A DNA stretch of 64,000 nucleotides from Pseudomonas wenzhouensis (GTDB lineage Bacteria > Pseudomonadota > Gammaproteobacteria > Pseudomonadales > Pseudomonadaceae): the NCBI RefSeq assembly GCF_021029445.1, contig NZ_CP072610.1, positions 186,001 through 250,000 on the forward strand. The letters are read 5' to 3'. Position numbers and translations under genes: made by a program. Each line of letters starts with the position of its first letter. Position 1 is the first letter of the stretch. Below, piece by piece: positions 1 to 9,264 of the stretch. Under the pieces are notes generated by a model. It worked only from the letters and a program-made list of their open reading frames with translations, was not told the DNA's origin and made no database searches.

Positions 1-1
1 G

Positions 2-274
2 TATTCGCCGGCGCTGATGCTGCAGGGTGATAGTCTGCTGGCAACCGTCTACGTCGGTCTCAAGGCGTTGCTGGCCATCGGCATCTGGGGTGCGGTGTTC
101 ACCGGCTTCCTGCAGGCCAAACTGAGCTGGTGGGAGCGCATTCTCGGTTTCGCTGCTGGCGCCAGCCTGATCCTGGCCACGCCGATCAGTGACGAAATCG
201 GCTTTGCCCTCAGCGCCATCTTCATCGCTCAGCACTTCTGGCGCGCTCGCCGCGCCGAGGTCGCGACAGCGTGA
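2..274 (+). CDS. TRAP transporter fused permease, C-terminal end (partial)
   Basis: Only the last 90 or so residues are present; the gene enters from outside the window. The fragment is hydrophobic with at least two membrane segments (LLAIGIWGAVFTGFL and ILGFAAGASLILATP) and a basic tail, as at the end of the fused 4TM/12TM permeases of TAXI-type TRAP systems, which drive secondary uptake of organic acids. The call rests largely on the next gene: a DUF1850 protein starting at the overlapping GTGA is a common partner of these permeases. The solute-binding protein would be expected upstream, outside the window. Family assignment is moderately sure; the substrate cannot be read. Confidence 0.7.
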   Translation, partial: YSPALMLQGDSLLATVYVGLKALLAIGIWGAVFTGFLQAKLSWWERILGFAAGASLILATPISDEIGFALSAIFIAQHFWRARRAEVATA

Positions 275-678
275 TCGGCCTGTGTCTGGGCTTGGCCGGT
301 GCGGTGTGGGCAGAGCTGCCCACGCCGGCCTTCACCCTGGCCTGGACGCACAGCATCGAAAAGGTTCGCTGGGAAGAGGATTACCGCGTCACCACCGAGG
401 GGCTGCTGCTCGGTGAGGCGCGGGTCAAGGGTTCCGGTGCCGGCATGGAGATTCCCGACGGCGCCGAACTGCGCAATGGCAGCTGGCACTACCAGCGTCA
501 GCTACCGCCTTTGCAACCCCTGCGAGTCGGGCGTACGCCCGAAGCCGGGGATTACCAACTGTGTATTGACCAGCGTTGTCGCCCGATGAGCGACTGGCTC
601 GGCCCGCCAAAAGCGAGCCAGCCGGCGTTGGAACTCTGGAGCTGTGAGCTGAGCACCCCTGCGGCCGACGCGGGTTAG
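271..678 (+). CDS. DUF1850 domain protein, TRAP-associated
   Basis: A 135-residue protein starting with GTG that overlaps the stop of the TRAP permease by 4 nt (GTGA), so the two are translationally coupled. A short hydrophobic N-terminus (MIGLCLGLAGAVWA) looks like a signal peptide. The body contains FTLAWTHSIEKVRWEEDY, resembling the conserved start of DUF1850 (W-x-H-S-V/I-E), and ends with a Cys pair around LCIDQRCR. DUF1850 proteins are found next to TAXI-type TRAP permeases, but their role is unknown; periplasmic location is inferred. A terminator hairpin follows. Confidence 0.75.
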   Translation: MIGLCLGLAGAVWAELPTPAFTLAWTHSIEKVRWEEDYRVTTEGLLLGEARVKGSGAGMEIPDGAELRNGSWHYQRQLPPLQPLRVGRTPEAGDYQLCIDQRCRPMSDWLGPPKASQPALELWSCELSTPAADAG

Positions 679-733
679 GTTCGCCCGAGCGGACTCAGGC
701 TCCCGGTGCCACAAGTGCCGGATCAAAAGAAGG

Positions 734-767
734 AAACCCCCATGCGGCGCGAGCCTGTGGGGGTTTT
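734..767 (+). terminator. Rho-independent terminator after DUF1850 gene
   Basis: A perfect 9-bp stem (AAACCCCCA at 734-742 with TGGGGGTTT at 758-766) followed by a T-run. It closes the TRAP/DUF1850 transcript and may also help end the convergent SCO transcript. Confidence 0.8.
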
Positions 768-857
768 GTTCATGTGCGCCCTGGGTATCACGCCTGGCGC
801 CAGCCGAATCCGATTCTGCGTGAGCGGACCTGCGATGGACGTCAGCGACAGCCACAC

Positions 858-1490
858 TTAGCTGCCGGAAATCAGCCCCGGCAATTGTTCGGCCAGCTTG
901 GCGTTGTTGATCGGTGCGCGGATGAAACCGCGCTGGGTGCCATCTGGGCCGATGATTACCAGGTTGCCGCTGTGGTCGACGGTGTAGTTTTCCTTGCTGG
1001 TGTCCGCCGGAATGTAGGGAATGCTTACCGAGTTGGCGAACTTCTGCAGGGTTTCCTCTTCGCCGGTCAGCCCCTTGAAGCCGGCATTGAAGAAGCCCAG
1101 GTACTTGCTCAGCTGCTCCGGCGTATCACGATGCGGATCGACGCTGACCATCACCACCTCGAGTCGCGCGCGGGTTTCTTCCGGCAGTTGGGTCTGCAAC
1201 TGGCGCAGTTGGGCGAGGGTGGCCGGGCAGATATCCGGGCAGAAGGTGTAGCCGAAGAACAACAGCTTCCAGTTGCCCTTGAGCTGATCAACCGCGACGG
1301 TCTGGCCGTCCTGATCGATCAGGCTCAGCGCCGGCAGGCTGCGGTTCTGCGGCAGCAGGACGATACCGGCGTCGAGCAGCGCGGCCGGGTCGCCCTGGCC
1401 CTTGCTGCTCAGCACCTTGTTGACGGTCAGCCCCAGCACCAGGGCGACGATGGCGACAAGAACGAAAACCGTTGTGTGGGTACGCGTCAT
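858..1490 (-). CDS. SCO1/SenC/PrrC family copper chaperone
   Basis: A 210-residue thioredoxin-fold protein with an N-terminal membrane anchor (residues 7-25) that places the domain in the periplasm. The copper-binding set of the SCO family is complete: Cys84-x3-Cys88 in FCPDICP and a distal His173 in TVDHSGN. SCO proteins deliver copper to the CuA site of cytochrome c oxidase subunit II or keep its cysteines reduced. It is the last gene of the assembly operon, 8 nt downstream of ctaB, which fits service to the coxB product encoded 7 kb away. Family call is secure. Confidence 0.93.
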   Translation of the reverse strand: MTRTHTTVFVLVAIVALVLGLTVNKVLSSKGQGDPAALLDAGIVLLPQNRSLPALSLIDQDGQTVAVDQLKGNWKLLFFGYTFCPDICPATLAQLRQLQTQLPEETRARLEVVMVSVDPHRDTPEQLSKYLGFFNAGFKGLTGEEETLQKFANSVSIPYIPADTSKENYTVDHSGNLVIIGPDGTQRGFIRAPINNAKLAEQLPGLISGS

Positions 1491-1498
1491 GAAAAACC

Positions 1499-2398
1499 TT
1501 AGATATTCAGCAGCAGGTAATGGTCCGCCAGCAGCGCGATAAACAGCAGGAACAGATACCAGATACTGTACTTGAAGGTGTTGATCGCCGCGTGCGGTTT
1601 GCTGTCACGGTACAGCACCCAGGCCCAATGCAGGAAGCGCACGCCCAGCAGCACGGCGCAGGCCAGGTACAGCGGCCCGCTCATGTGGATGGCGTAGGGC
1701 AGCAGGGTTACCGCGAACATCACCAGGGTGTAGAGCAGGATGTGCACCTTGGTGTAGTGCTCGCCGTGGGTCACCGGCAGCATGGGGATGTCGGCCTTGG
1801 CGTATTCGGCCTTGCGGTGGATGGCCAGCGCCCAGAAGTGCGGCGGTGTCCAGGCGAAGATGATCAGCACCAGCAGCAGCGGCTCGGCACTCAGGTGGCC
1901 GGTAACCGCGACCCAGCCGAGCAGCGGCGGCGCAGCGCCTGCCAGGCCGCCGATGACGATGTTCTGCGGCGTGGCGCGCTTGAGAAAGCCGGTGTAGATC
2001 ACTGCATAGCCGAGCAACGAGGCCAGCGTCAGCCAGGCGGCTAGTTCGTTGGTGAACAGCAGCAGCAGGCTCATGCCGGCGATGGCCAGCAGCAGGGCGA
2101 AGGTCAGTGCGGCGGCGGGCGAGACGCGCCCGGCGGTGACCGGCCGTTTGTGCGTGCGCGCCATGATCGAGTCGATACGCCGATCCACCACATGGTTGAC
2201 CGCCGCCGCCGCGCCGGCACACAGCCCGATACCGAGGTTGCCGAACAGCAGCACCGTCCAGGGCACCCCGGCACGGGTAGCGAGGAACATGCCGACCAGC
2301 GAGGTGATCAGCATCAGCAGCACCACCCGAGGTTTGGTCAGCTCCAGATAATCGCGCCAGGTGGCATGTTCGGCATGGGCTTGCAGGATGGTCGCCAT
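1499..2398 (-). CDS. cyoE: Protoheme IX farnesyltransferase (heme O synthase)
   Basis: A 299-residue polytopic UbiA-family prenyltransferase that adds farnesyl to protoheme to give heme O, the precursor of heme A. The diphosphate-binding signature is clear: N68-x3-D72-x3-D76 in [19 protein letters not shown], with a second region around [11 protein letters not shown]. The start MATILQ was chosen because GGGAGA precedes it at a good distance and the longer open frame upstream has no family-like residues. It lies 19 nt after ctaA, which uses its product. Also called ctaB in cox clusters. Confidence 0.95.
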   Translation of the reverse strand: MATILQAHAEHATWRDYLELTKPRVVLLMLITSLVGMFLATRAGVPWTVLLFGNLGIGLCAGAAAAVNHVVDRRIDSIMARTHKRPVTAGRVSPAAALTFALLLAIAGMSLLLLFTNELAAWLTLASLLGYAVIYTGFLKRATPQNIVIGGLAGAAPPLLGWVAVTGHLSAEPLLLVLIIFAWTPPHFWALAIHRKAEYAKADIPMLPVTHGEHYTKVHILLYTLVMFAVTLLPYAIHMSGPLYLACAVLLGVRFLHWAWVLYRDSKPHAAINTFKYSIWYLFLLFIALLADHYLLLNI

Positions 2399-2417
2399 GG
2401 CATTTCTCCCTGATTCG

Positions 2418-3464
2418 TTATTTACCGGCCTGCAGCAGGCCGTTGGACGCCAGAGCTGCGTGGGCATGCACGGCATGCCTGCGCTCACCTGCCGTACGCA
2501 GGCGATAGTTGATCAGCACCATGCTCAGCAGCAGGGCCGCGCCGCCAGCGTTGTGCGCCACCGCCACCAGCAGCGGCAGGTGGAAGATCACGTTGCTGAT
2601 ACCTAGGCCCACCTGCCCGGCCAGCGCCAGCAGCAGCAGGCCAGCCAGGCGCGACAGCCCGGCCACATGCAGCCGCCAGGCCAGCACCAGCAGCGCCAGC
2701 GTGACCAGCAGCGCGCCGATGCGGTGGCTCATGTGAATGGCGGTGCGCGCGTCACTGTCGAGCTGCCCGCCCAGGTAGTTGGGGCCGATGTGCTGGGTCA
2801 GGTGAAAGCCCTTGCCAAAATCCATCGCCGGCCACCACTCGCCGTGACAGGTGGGCAGGTCGACGCAGGCCACGGCCGCATAGTTGGAGCTGACCCAGCC
2901 GCCGAGGGCGATCTGCCCGATAACCAATAGCAGACACGCTGCCGCCAATGTGCGCAGGCGTGCCGGCAACTGCAGCGGGGCGAAGCGTCCGGACAGGCGC
3001 AGCGTGAGCAGGGTCAGCAGGCTGAGCGTGGCGAAACCGCCGAGCAGGTGCGCGGTAACCACCTGCGGCCATAGCTGCAGGGTGACCGTCCACATGCCGA
3101 ATGCGCCCTGCAGGATCACCAGCGCCAGAATCGCCAGCGGCAGCTTGAGCGGCTGGGCTGGCTCGGTGCGGCGGCGCACGGCCTGGGCCGCGATGACGAG
3201 AATCACCAGGCCCAGGGCGCCGGCGAAGTAGCGGTGGATCATCTCGTACCAGCCCTTGGCGACTTCCACCGGGGCATCGGGGAAGCGTGCCTCGGCGATG
3301 GCCTGCTTGTGCTCGCTCATCGGTACGCCGAGAAAGCCATAGCAGCCGGGCCAGTCCGGGCAGCCCAGGCCGGCATGGGTCAGGCGGGTGTAGGCACCCA
3401 GTAGCACCACCACCACGGTCAGGAGGGTGGCGAACAAGGCTAGACGGTAACCGGGCTTGTGCAT
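2418..3464 (-). CDS. ctaA: Heme A synthase, COX15/CtaA family
   Basis: A 348-residue membrane protein with about eight transmembrane segments in two similar halves. The histidines expected for heme ligation or catalysis are visible in [30 protein letters not shown] and VAHNAGGA, and the start [20 protein letters not shown] is diagnostic. It oxidises the C8 methyl of heme O to a formyl group, making heme A for the aa3 oxidase. It sits directly upstream of the heme O synthase gene in the same transcript, so the two sequential heme A steps are made together. Confidence 0.95.
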   Translation of the reverse strand: MHKPGYRLALFATLLTVVVVLLGAYTRLTHAGLGCPDWPGCYGFLGVPMSEHKQAIAEARFPDAPVEVAKGWYEMIHRYFAGALGLVILVIAAQAVRRRTEPAQPLKLPLAILALVILQGAFGMWTVTLQLWPQVVTAHLLGGFATLSLLTLLTLRLSGRFAPLQLPARLRTLAAACLLLVIGQIALGGWVSSNYAAVACVDLPTCHGEWWPAMDFGKGFHLTQHIGPNYLGGQLDSDARTAIHMSHRIGALLVTLALLVLAWRLHVAGLSRLAGLLLLALAGQVGLGISNVIFHLPLLVAVAHNAGGAALLLSMVLINYRLRTAGERRHAVHAHAALASNGLLQAGK

Positions 3465-3518
3465 GTCGACTCCTTGGGCTCTGGGCCGGCGCTCTGCCTC
3501 TCGGGGCAGCGCACGCCG

Positions 3519-4097
3519 TCAACCGATCAGGGAAATTTTCAGCAGGTAGCGCAGATCATCGAGAATGGCCTTGCCCTTGCTGCCGGCCGGGTAGCGCAGC
3601 ACCAGATTGCCGTGCGGGTCGACCAGCCACAGTTGTGCGCCCGGCGCGGCCTCGGCGGCCCTGGCATAGGCTTGCAGATCCAGCTGATAGCGACCGAGTT
3701 GCGGGTACTCGCGCTTGAGTGTGGCGTCGTAGTCGGCGTTCAGCGGTTCGGCCAGTGCCAGGCCGTGGCTGGCGCGGGCGGTCTCGCGGTTGAGGCCGAT
3801 CTGAATCTGCCGCGCCAGGTACACCAACTGCTGGCAGTCCGCCTCGCATGCACCCGGCGCCGTGACCAGAATCTGCCAGCGGGGTGCCACCTCACCCTGC
3901 ACGCCGAGGTCGGCCAGGGTGCGCCCGTCACCGATCAGTACGCCGTGGTAGCTGCGCGTTTCCGGCACCCAGAAGCGCCACTGATACATGGCACTGGCGA
4001 GAAACATCGGGCCGATGGCGATGGCCAGAATCAGCAGAAGCTGCAGGCGCCCGCGCCCCTTGCGCTGCGTTTCAGGCATGGCGATGGCTGGGTTCAT
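3519..4097 (-). CDS. Membrane-anchored protein of the cox assembly operon
   Basis: A 192-residue protein with one N-terminal membrane segment (about residues 18-36) and a periplasmic domain containing a paired Cys (CEADC) and a WLVDPHGNLVLRY strand like the end of a thioredoxin fold. This suggests a distant SCO/thioredoxin relative, but the usual CxxxC copper motif is absent. The start MNPAIAMPET is preceded by GGGAGC and overlaps the 3' end of the SURF1 gene by 26 nt. A protein of this kind stands between SURF1 and ctaA in other Pseudomonas cox clusters, from memory. A role in oxidase assembly is inferred from position only. Confidence 0.7.
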   Translation of the reverse strand: MNPAIAMPETQRKGRGRLQLLLILAIAIGPMFLASAMYQWRFWVPETRSYHGVLIGDGRTLADLGVQGEVAPRWQILVTAPGACEADCQQLVYLARQIQIGLNRETARASHGLALAEPLNADYDATLKREYPQLGRYQLDLQAYARAAEAAPGAQLWLVDPHGNLVLRYPAGSKGKAILDDLRYLLKISLIG

Positions 4098-4803
4098 GAC
4101 GATGCTCCCGTGCATTGTGAATTCCGAGATAGATGAACAGGCCCAGCAGTGCGGCCGCCAGGGCGAACCACTGCACTGCATAGCCGAGATGTTTGCTCGG
4201 GCTCATGGCCACCACCGGCCAGTCGACGCGGTAGCTGGCCGGGCCTGGCTGCAGGCGCGTTTCGAAAGACAGGCCGCCACGGCCCAACTGCTGCCAGAGG
4301 CTGTCGGCCTCGACCCGGGTGATCAGCCGTGGCCAGCCTTCGGAGGCTGTACCTGCGCCCAGGTTCATTCCAGCGGCGGGTGCCACGTAGACCCAGGCAG
4401 TGAGCTGCAGCATGCCTTCGGGGGTCTCGAAGCGTGGTGGCGTACGCCGGTCCGGCCAGGGTAGCCAGCCACGGTTGAGCAATACCCAGAGTCCGCTGGG
4501 CTGGTCATAGAAGGGTTGCAGCAACTCGACACCGGCCTGGCCATCGCGGATACGGCTGTCGAGCAGCAGGCTGTGTTCGCTGTCGAGAAAACCACGCAGC
4601 TGGACGCGGCGGTAGGCAGGGTCCGGCATGGGTTCGAGCTGCTCGAGGCTGATCGGCTCGGCTTGCCGCCGTGCCTCGAAGCTGGCCAGCAGCTGGCGCT
4701 TCTCCTCGCCGCGCTGCAATTGCCAGACACCCAGCCAGAGCAGGCCCGGCAGCAACAGGGCGACCAGCAGGCTGGGCAGCCAGCCGGGGCGGAAGGCGTT
4801 CAT
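4072..4803 (-). CDS. SURF1 family cytochrome oxidase assembly protein
   Basis: A 243-residue protein with the SURF1 layout: a transmembrane helix at each end (residues about 10-27 and 211-228) and a periplasmic domain between. The family residues LLLPGLLWLGVWQLQRGEEK near the start and LLNRGWLPW in the middle are present, followed by YAVQWFALA at the second helix. SURF1 helps insert heme A into subunit I. It is the first gene of the leftward assembly operon (SURF1, membrane protein, ctaA, cyoE, SCO) and diverges from the small gene at 4875. Confidence 0.95.
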   Translation of the reverse strand: MNAFRPGWLPSLLVALLLPGLLWLGVWQLQRGEEKRQLLASFEARRQAEPISLEQLEPMPDPAYRRVQLRGFLDSEHSLLLDSRIRDGQAGVELLQPFYDQPSGLWVLLNRGWLPWPDRRTPPRFETPEGMLQLTAWVYVAPAAGMNLGAGTASEGWPRLITRVEADSLWQQLGRGGLSFETRLQPGPASYRVDWPVVAMSPSKHLGYAVQWFALAAALLGLFIYLGIHNAREHRHEPSHRHA

Positions 4804-4874
4804 GGCTGCCTGCCGTTGTGGTTGGGGTTGCTGGCTATACTGCAGTGCATCACGTCAATCCCCCGGAGTCTCGC

Positions 4875-5078
4875 ATGCTCAAGGCCGCGATCGTCCTCAT
4901 GCTGTTGGCCACTCTCGTCAGCCTGTTCAGCGGCCTGTTCTTCCTGGTCAGGGATGAAGGCCATGGTTCCCGCGTGGTCGGCGCCCTGACTGTCCGTGTC
5001 GGCCTGACCGGTATCACCGTTGCCCTGATCGCCTGGGGCTTCTACTCAGGGCAACTGGTATCCCACGTTACCTGGTAG
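4875..5078 (+). CDS. Twin transmembrane protein (DUF2909 family)
   Basis: A 67-residue protein consisting mostly of two membrane helices (residues 3-22 and 39-58) joined by a short polar loop (RDEGHGSRVV). The start is set by GGAG at 4865-4868; the longer frame upstream lies over the SURF1 gene and is not credible. Small proteins of this family stand between coxC and SURF1 in Pseudomonas and have no known function. It runs alone rightward between the two leftward cox operons and ends 6 nt before the end of coxC. Confidence 0.85.
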   Translation: MLKAAIVLMLLATLVSLFSGLFFLVRDEGHGSRVVGALTVRVGLTGITVALIAWGFYSGQLVSHVTW

Positions 5079-5084
5079 CCCCCG

Positions 5085-5981
5085 CTACAGGACGTAGACG
5101 AAGATGAACAGCCCCAGCCAGACCACGTCGACGAAGTGCCAGTACCAGGCGGCGGCTTCGAAACCGAAGTGCTGATCAGGGGCGAAATGCCCGCGCATGA
5201 TGCGTATCAGCATCACGATCAGGATGATGGTGCCCAAGGTCACATGCGCACCGTGGAAGCCGGTGAGCATGAAGAAGGTCGCACCGTAGATGCCCGAGCC
5301 CAGGGTCAGCCCAAGCTCGGTGTAGGCCTCGATGTATTCCTCGACCTGAAAGAACAGGAACGCCAGGGCCAGCACGATGGTCGCGGCCAGCCAGGCCTTG
5401 AGCGGGCCACGGTGGTTCTTCTTCAGGGCATGGTGGGCGAAGGTGATGGTGACGCTCGATGACACCAGCAGGATGGTATTGAGCAGTGGCAGGTGCCACG
5501 GATCGATCACCCCACTGGGTGGCGTGAACAGCTTGGAATCAGGGTTTTGCAGCAGCGGCCAGCTGTATTCGAAACCTTCCCAGAGCATGTTGGTGACGCC
5601 CTTGTCACCTTCGCCGCCGAGCCAGGGGCCTGCAAAGGTGCGGATGTAGAACAGGGCGCCGAAGAAGGCGGCGAAGAACATCACCTCGGAGAAGATGAAC
5701 CAGCTCATGCCCCAGCGGAACGAGCGATCCATCTGCGCACTGTAGAGGCCGGCGCGGCTTTCCTTGATGACGTTGCCGAACCAGCCGAACAGCATCCAGG
5801 CCAGAATCAGCCCGCCGACGAAGAAGATCAGTGGGCCGTTGGAGCCCTCGCGCTCTGCCGAGAGATCGTTGAACCAGGTGCCGACACCGTAGAAGCTGAC
5901 CAACAGACCGATGCTGGCAACGATGGGCCATTTGCTCTGCGCCGGTACGTAATAATTCTCGTGACTTTCATGACTCGACAT
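5085..5981 (-). CDS. coxC: Cytochrome c oxidase subunit III
   Basis: A 298-residue polytopic protein of the heme-copper oxidase subunit III family with about seven membrane helices. Recognisable stretches are MSWFIFSEVMFFAAFFGAL, FTGFHGAHVTLG-type loop (here MLTGFHGAHVTLG) and the C-terminal AAAWYWHFVDVVWLGLFI, including the conserved His-Gly-x-His region. Subunit III stabilises the catalytic core and its proton uptake. It is the last structural gene of the coxB-coxA-ctaG-coxC operon, 11 nt after ctaG. Confidence 0.97.
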   Translation of the reverse strand: MSSHESHENYYVPAQSKWPIVASIGLLVSFYGVGTWFNDLSAEREGSNGPLIFFVGGLILAWMLFGWFGNVIKESRAGLYSAQMDRSFRWGMSWFIFSEVMFFAAFFGALFYIRTFAGPWLGGEGDKGVTNMLWEGFEYSWPLLQNPDSKLFTPPSGVIDPWHLPLLNTILLVSSSVTITFAHHALKKNHRGPLKAWLAATIVLALAFLFFQVEEYIEAYTELGLTLGSGIYGATFFMLTGFHGAHVTLGTIILIVMLIRIMRGHFAPDQHFGFEAAAWYWHFVDVVWLGLFIFVYVL

Positions 5982-5992
5982 TGTTGTTCTCC

Positions 5993-6541
5993 TTATGGAG
6001 CCTGTGCCACTGGCGGTTTGCTCGCCGTGATATCGAACAGCGTGTAGCCCAGCGTCAGGTGCTTCACGTCCTGTGGCAGGTCACGGTCGACGATGAAGCG
6101 CACCGGCATTTCGATGCGTTCGCCTGGCTGCAGCACCTGCTGGGTGAAACAGAAGCACTCGGTCTTGTGAAAGAAGGCCGCCGCCCGCGATGGCGATACG
6201 CTGGGGACGGCCTGCGCCATCATCGGCTGGTCGCTGGGGTTGTAGGCGACGAACAACATGTCGCGTGCTTCGCCCGGGTGAACCACTATTTCGTCCGCTT
6301 GCGGGCCGAACTCCCAGATCATCCCGGCCGAATTGGTGGCGAGAAACTGCACGCGCACCTCTCGAGCCACGTCGATGATCTGCTCACCCTGGTAGGCCCC
6401 TGCCGTCTTGCCGTTGATGCCGAATACCCGGCACATGGCGTCGTAGAAAGGCGGCAGGACGAAGATGCCGAAGCAGAACATCACCACCACCACGACCAGC
6501 AGACGGCTAACCAGACGACGAGTCGCAATGACCTCGCTCAC
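5993..6541 (-). CDS. ctaG: Cytochrome c oxidase assembly protein CtaG/Cox11
   Basis: A 182-residue copper chaperone for the CuB site in subunit I. It has one N-terminal membrane helix (residues 11-30) and a periplasmic immunoglobulin-like domain carrying the copper-binding pair Cys129-Phe-Cys131 in KTECFCFTQQ. Its place between the genes for subunits I and III, 10 nt from coxA, is the usual one. Length and motif agree with the family; no oddity was seen. Confidence 0.96.
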   Translation of the reverse strand: MSEVIATRRLVSRLLVVVVVMFCFGIFVLPPFYDAMCRVFGINGKTAGAYQGEQIIDVAREVRVQFLATNSAGMIWEFGPQADEIVVHPGEARDMLFVAYNPSDQPMMAQAVPSVSPSRAAAFFHKTECFCFTQQVLQPGERIEMPVRFIVDRDLPQDVKHLTLGYTLFDITASKPPVAQAP

Positions 6542-6551
6542 GGCAGACCTC

Positions 6552-8135
6552 CTACTTCACTTCCGGCGGTGTACTGAAGGTGTGGTAGGGCGCCGGTGAC
6601 GGCACCGTCCACTCCAGGCCTTCGGCACCGTCCCAGGGTTTGGCCGGGGCCGGCTTGCCACCACGGATGCACTTGATGACGATGAACAGGAACAGCAACT
6701 GGGTGGCGCCGAACATGAAGGCGCCGATGCTGGAGACCATGTTGAAGTTGGCGAACATCATGTTGTAGTCGGGGATGCGCCGTGGCATGCCGGCCAGGCC
6801 GACGAAGTGCATCGGGAAGAACGCCAGGTTCATGCCGATGAAACTCATCCAGAAATGCAGCTTGGCCAGGGTTTCGTCATACATGTGGCCGGTCCACTTG
6901 GGCAGCCAGTAATAGGCCGAAGCGAAGATGCCGAAGATCGCACCGGGTACCAGCACGTAGTGGAAGTGCGCCACCACGAAGTAGGTGTCGTGGTACTGGA
7001 AGTCCGCCGGGGCGATGGCCAGCATCAGCCCGGAGAAACCACCGATGGTGAACAGGATGACGAAGGCCACCGAGAACAGCATCGGCGCCTCGAAGGTCAT
7101 CGAGCCCTGCCACATGGTGCTGGCCCAGTTGAACACCTTCACCCCGGTGGGTACGGCGATCAGCATGGTGGCGTACATGAAGAACAGCTCGCCGGTCAGC
7201 GGAATGCCGACGGTGAACATGTGGTGCGCCCAGACGATGAACGACAGGAAGGCGATCGCCGCCGTGGCGTAGACCATCGAGGTGTAGCCGAACAGCGGCT
7301 TGCGCGCGAAGGCCGGGATGATCGAGCTGACCGCACCGAAGGCGGGCAGGATCATGATGTACACCTCGGGGTGGCCGAAGAACCAGAACACGTGCTGGAA
7401 CAGCACCGGGTCACCACCACCGGCGGCGTTGAAGAAGCTGGTGCCGAAATGGATATCCATCAGCATCATGGTCACGCAGCCGGCCAGTACCGGCATCACC
7501 GCGATCAGCAGGAAGGCGGTGATCAGCCAGGTCCAGACGAACAGCGGCATCTTCATCAGGGTCATGCCGGGGGCGCGCAGGTTGAGGATGGTGGCGACCA
7601 CGTTGATCGCCCCCATGATCGAGCTGATGCCCATCAGGTGCACGGCGAAGATGAAGAAGGTGGTGCTCTCCGGCCCGTAGGTGGTCGACAGCGGCGCATA
7701 GAAGGTCCAGCCGAAGTTCGGCCCGCCACCCTCCATGAACAGCGTACTGACCAGCAGGCCGAAGGCCGCCGGCAACAGCCAGAAGCTGAAGTTGTTCATG
7801 CGTGGCAGGGCCATGTCCGGCGCGCCGATCATCAGCGGGATCATCCAGTTGGCCAGGCCGACGAAGGCCGGCATCACCGCACCGAAGACCATGATCAGGC
7901 CGTGCATGGTGGTCATCTGGTTGAAGAATTCCGGCTGCACGATCTGCAGGCCCGGCTGGAACAGCTCGGCGCGAATCACCATGGCCATCGAGCCGCCGAG
8001 GAGGAACATGGCGAAGCTGAACCACAGGTACATCGTGCCGATATCCTTGTGGTTGGTGGTCAGCACCCAGCGCATCAGGCCCTTGGCCGGGCCATGGTGG
8101 TGGTCAGTATGACCGTGGTCGATCACTGCACTCAT
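6552..8135 (-). CDS. coxA: Cytochrome c oxidase subunit I, aa3 type
   Basis: A 527-residue, about 12-helix catalytic subunit binding heme a and the heme a3-CuB centre. The CuB and proton-channel loop WFFGHPEVYIMILPAFG, the HHMFTVG-type histidine pair and AHFHYVLVPGA near heme a3 are all intact. The start MSAVIDHGHTD follows AGGAG and lies 4 nt after the coxB stop; the longer frame upstream runs over the coxB gene. A His-rich N-terminus (HGHTDHHHG) precedes the first helix. Also called ctaD. Confidence 0.98.
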   Translation of the reverse strand: MSAVIDHGHTDHHHGPAKGLMRWVLTTNHKDIGTMYLWFSFAMFLLGGSMAMVIRAELFQPGLQIVQPEFFNQMTTMHGLIMVFGAVMPAFVGLANWMIPLMIGAPDMALPRMNNFSFWLLPAAFGLLVSTLFMEGGGPNFGWTFYAPLSTTYGPESTTFFIFAVHLMGISSIMGAINVVATILNLRAPGMTLMKMPLFVWTWLITAFLLIAVMPVLAGCVTMMLMDIHFGTSFFNAAGGGDPVLFQHVFWFFGHPEVYIMILPAFGAVSSIIPAFARKPLFGYTSMVYATAAIAFLSFIVWAHHMFTVGIPLTGELFFMYATMLIAVPTGVKVFNWASTMWQGSMTFEAPMLFSVAFVILFTIGGFSGLMLAIAPADFQYHDTYFVVAHFHYVLVPGAIFGIFASAYYWLPKWTGHMYDETLAKLHFWMSFIGMNLAFFPMHFVGLAGMPRRIPDYNMMFANFNMVSSIGAFMFGATQLLFLFIVIKCIRGGKPAPAKPWDGAEGLEWTVPSPAPYHTFSTPPEVK

Positions 8136-8139
8136 GTCC

Positions 8140-9264
8140 TTACTCCTGCGCCTTGGAGAAATCGAGGATGTCCTTGGGCGTGACCATGTCACCGACATTG
8201 TTGCCCCAGGCGTTGCGCTCGTAGGTGATGATGGCGGCCATGTCGACCGGCGACAGCTGCTTGCCGAAAGCGGCCATGGAAGTGCCCGGCTTGCCGTTGT
8301 AGACGATGTCGATATGCCCTTCGGCCGGGCCGACGGCGATGGCCGAATCCTTGAGCGCCGGGAACATCGGCGGCAAGCCTTCACCATTGGGCTGGTGGCA
8401 GGCCGCGCAGGCGGTGGTGTAGGCCTTCTCGCCGCGTGCCATCAGCTCGTCCATGGTCCACTCCTTGCTGGTCAGCTCGCGCTCGGCGGCAGCGGCCTCC
8501 TTGCGTTCGGCCAGCCAGACGGCGAAGTCTTCCTTGGACTTGGCCTCGACCACCACCGGCATGAAGCCGTGATCCTTGCCGCACAGCTCGGTGCACTGGC
8601 CACGGTAGATGCCGGGCTCCTCGATGCGTGTCCAGGATTCGTTGATAAAGCCGGGGATGGCGTCCTTCTTCACCGCCAGTGCCGGCACCCACCAGGAGTG
8701 AATGACGTCGGCGGCGGTGATCAGGAAGCGCACCTTGGTGCCCACCGGCACCACCAGCGGCTCGTCGACTTCCAGCAGGTAGTGTTCGCCCTTGGCCTCG
8801 TGGTTGTTGATCTGCGAACGCGGCGTGGTCAGGTTGCTGAAGAACTCGACGTCCTGACCCAGGTACTTGTAGTGCCACTTCCATTGGTAGCCCGTGACCT
8901 GGATATCCAGCTCGGACTCCGAGGTGTCATAGATCTCGATCAGCGTCTTGGTCGCCGGAATCGCCATCACCACCAGGATGGCCAGGGGAACCACGGTCCA
9001 GAGAATCTCGACGGTGGTGCTTTCGTGGAAGTGCGCAGGCTCCTGGCCAGTGGAGCGGCGGTGCATGATCATCGACCAGAACATGGCGCCGAACACGATC
9101 ACGCCGATCACGACGCAGATCCAGAAGATGGTCATGTGCAGATCGAAGACGGAGCGGCTGACGTCAGTGACACCGGGCGTCATGTTGACCGTCCACTGGG
9201 CATGCGCCGAGCCCAATGCCAGCCACAGCAGGAGGCCCATCCAGACTCGTGGATGTCGCATCAT
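8140..9264 (-). CDS. coxB: Cytochrome c oxidase subunit II with C-terminal cytochrome c domain
   Basis: A 374-residue subunit of the caa3-like form. It has a signal peptide (residues 1-22), two membrane helices (about 43-65 and 86-105) and a cupredoxin domain with all CuA ligands: His189, Cys224, Cys228, His232 and Met235 in QCTELCGKDHGFM. A fused cytochrome c domain follows, with heme motif CAACH at 286-290 and an axial Met in GTSMAAFG. Tandem ATGs at 9264 and 9261 both suit the GGGGAA site; the first was taken. It is the first gene of the oxidase operon. Confidence 0.97.
   Translation of the reverse strand: MMRHPRVWMGLLLWLALGSAHAQWTVNMTPGVTDVSRSVFDLHMTIFWICVVIGVIVFGAMFWSMIMHRRSTGQEPAHFHESTTVEILWTVVPLAILVVMAIPATKTLIEIYDTSESELDIQVTGYQWKWHYKYLGQDVEFFSNLTTPRSQINNHEAKGEHYLLEVDEPLVVPVGTKVRFLITAADVIHSWWVPALAVKKDAIPGFINESWTRIEEPGIYRGQCTELCGKDHGFMPVVVEAKSKEDFAVWLAERKEAAAAERELTSKEWTMDELMARGEKAYTTACAACHQPNGEGLPPMFPALKDSAIAVGPAEGHIDIVYNGKPGTSMAAFGKQLSPVDMAAIITYERNAWGNNVGDMVTPKDILDFSKAQE

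Noticed and set aside
6807..8183. A 458-codon rightward open frame opposite coxA
   Set aside because: Its Glu/His/Gln-rich translation is the complement of the coxA membrane helices; no family likeness.
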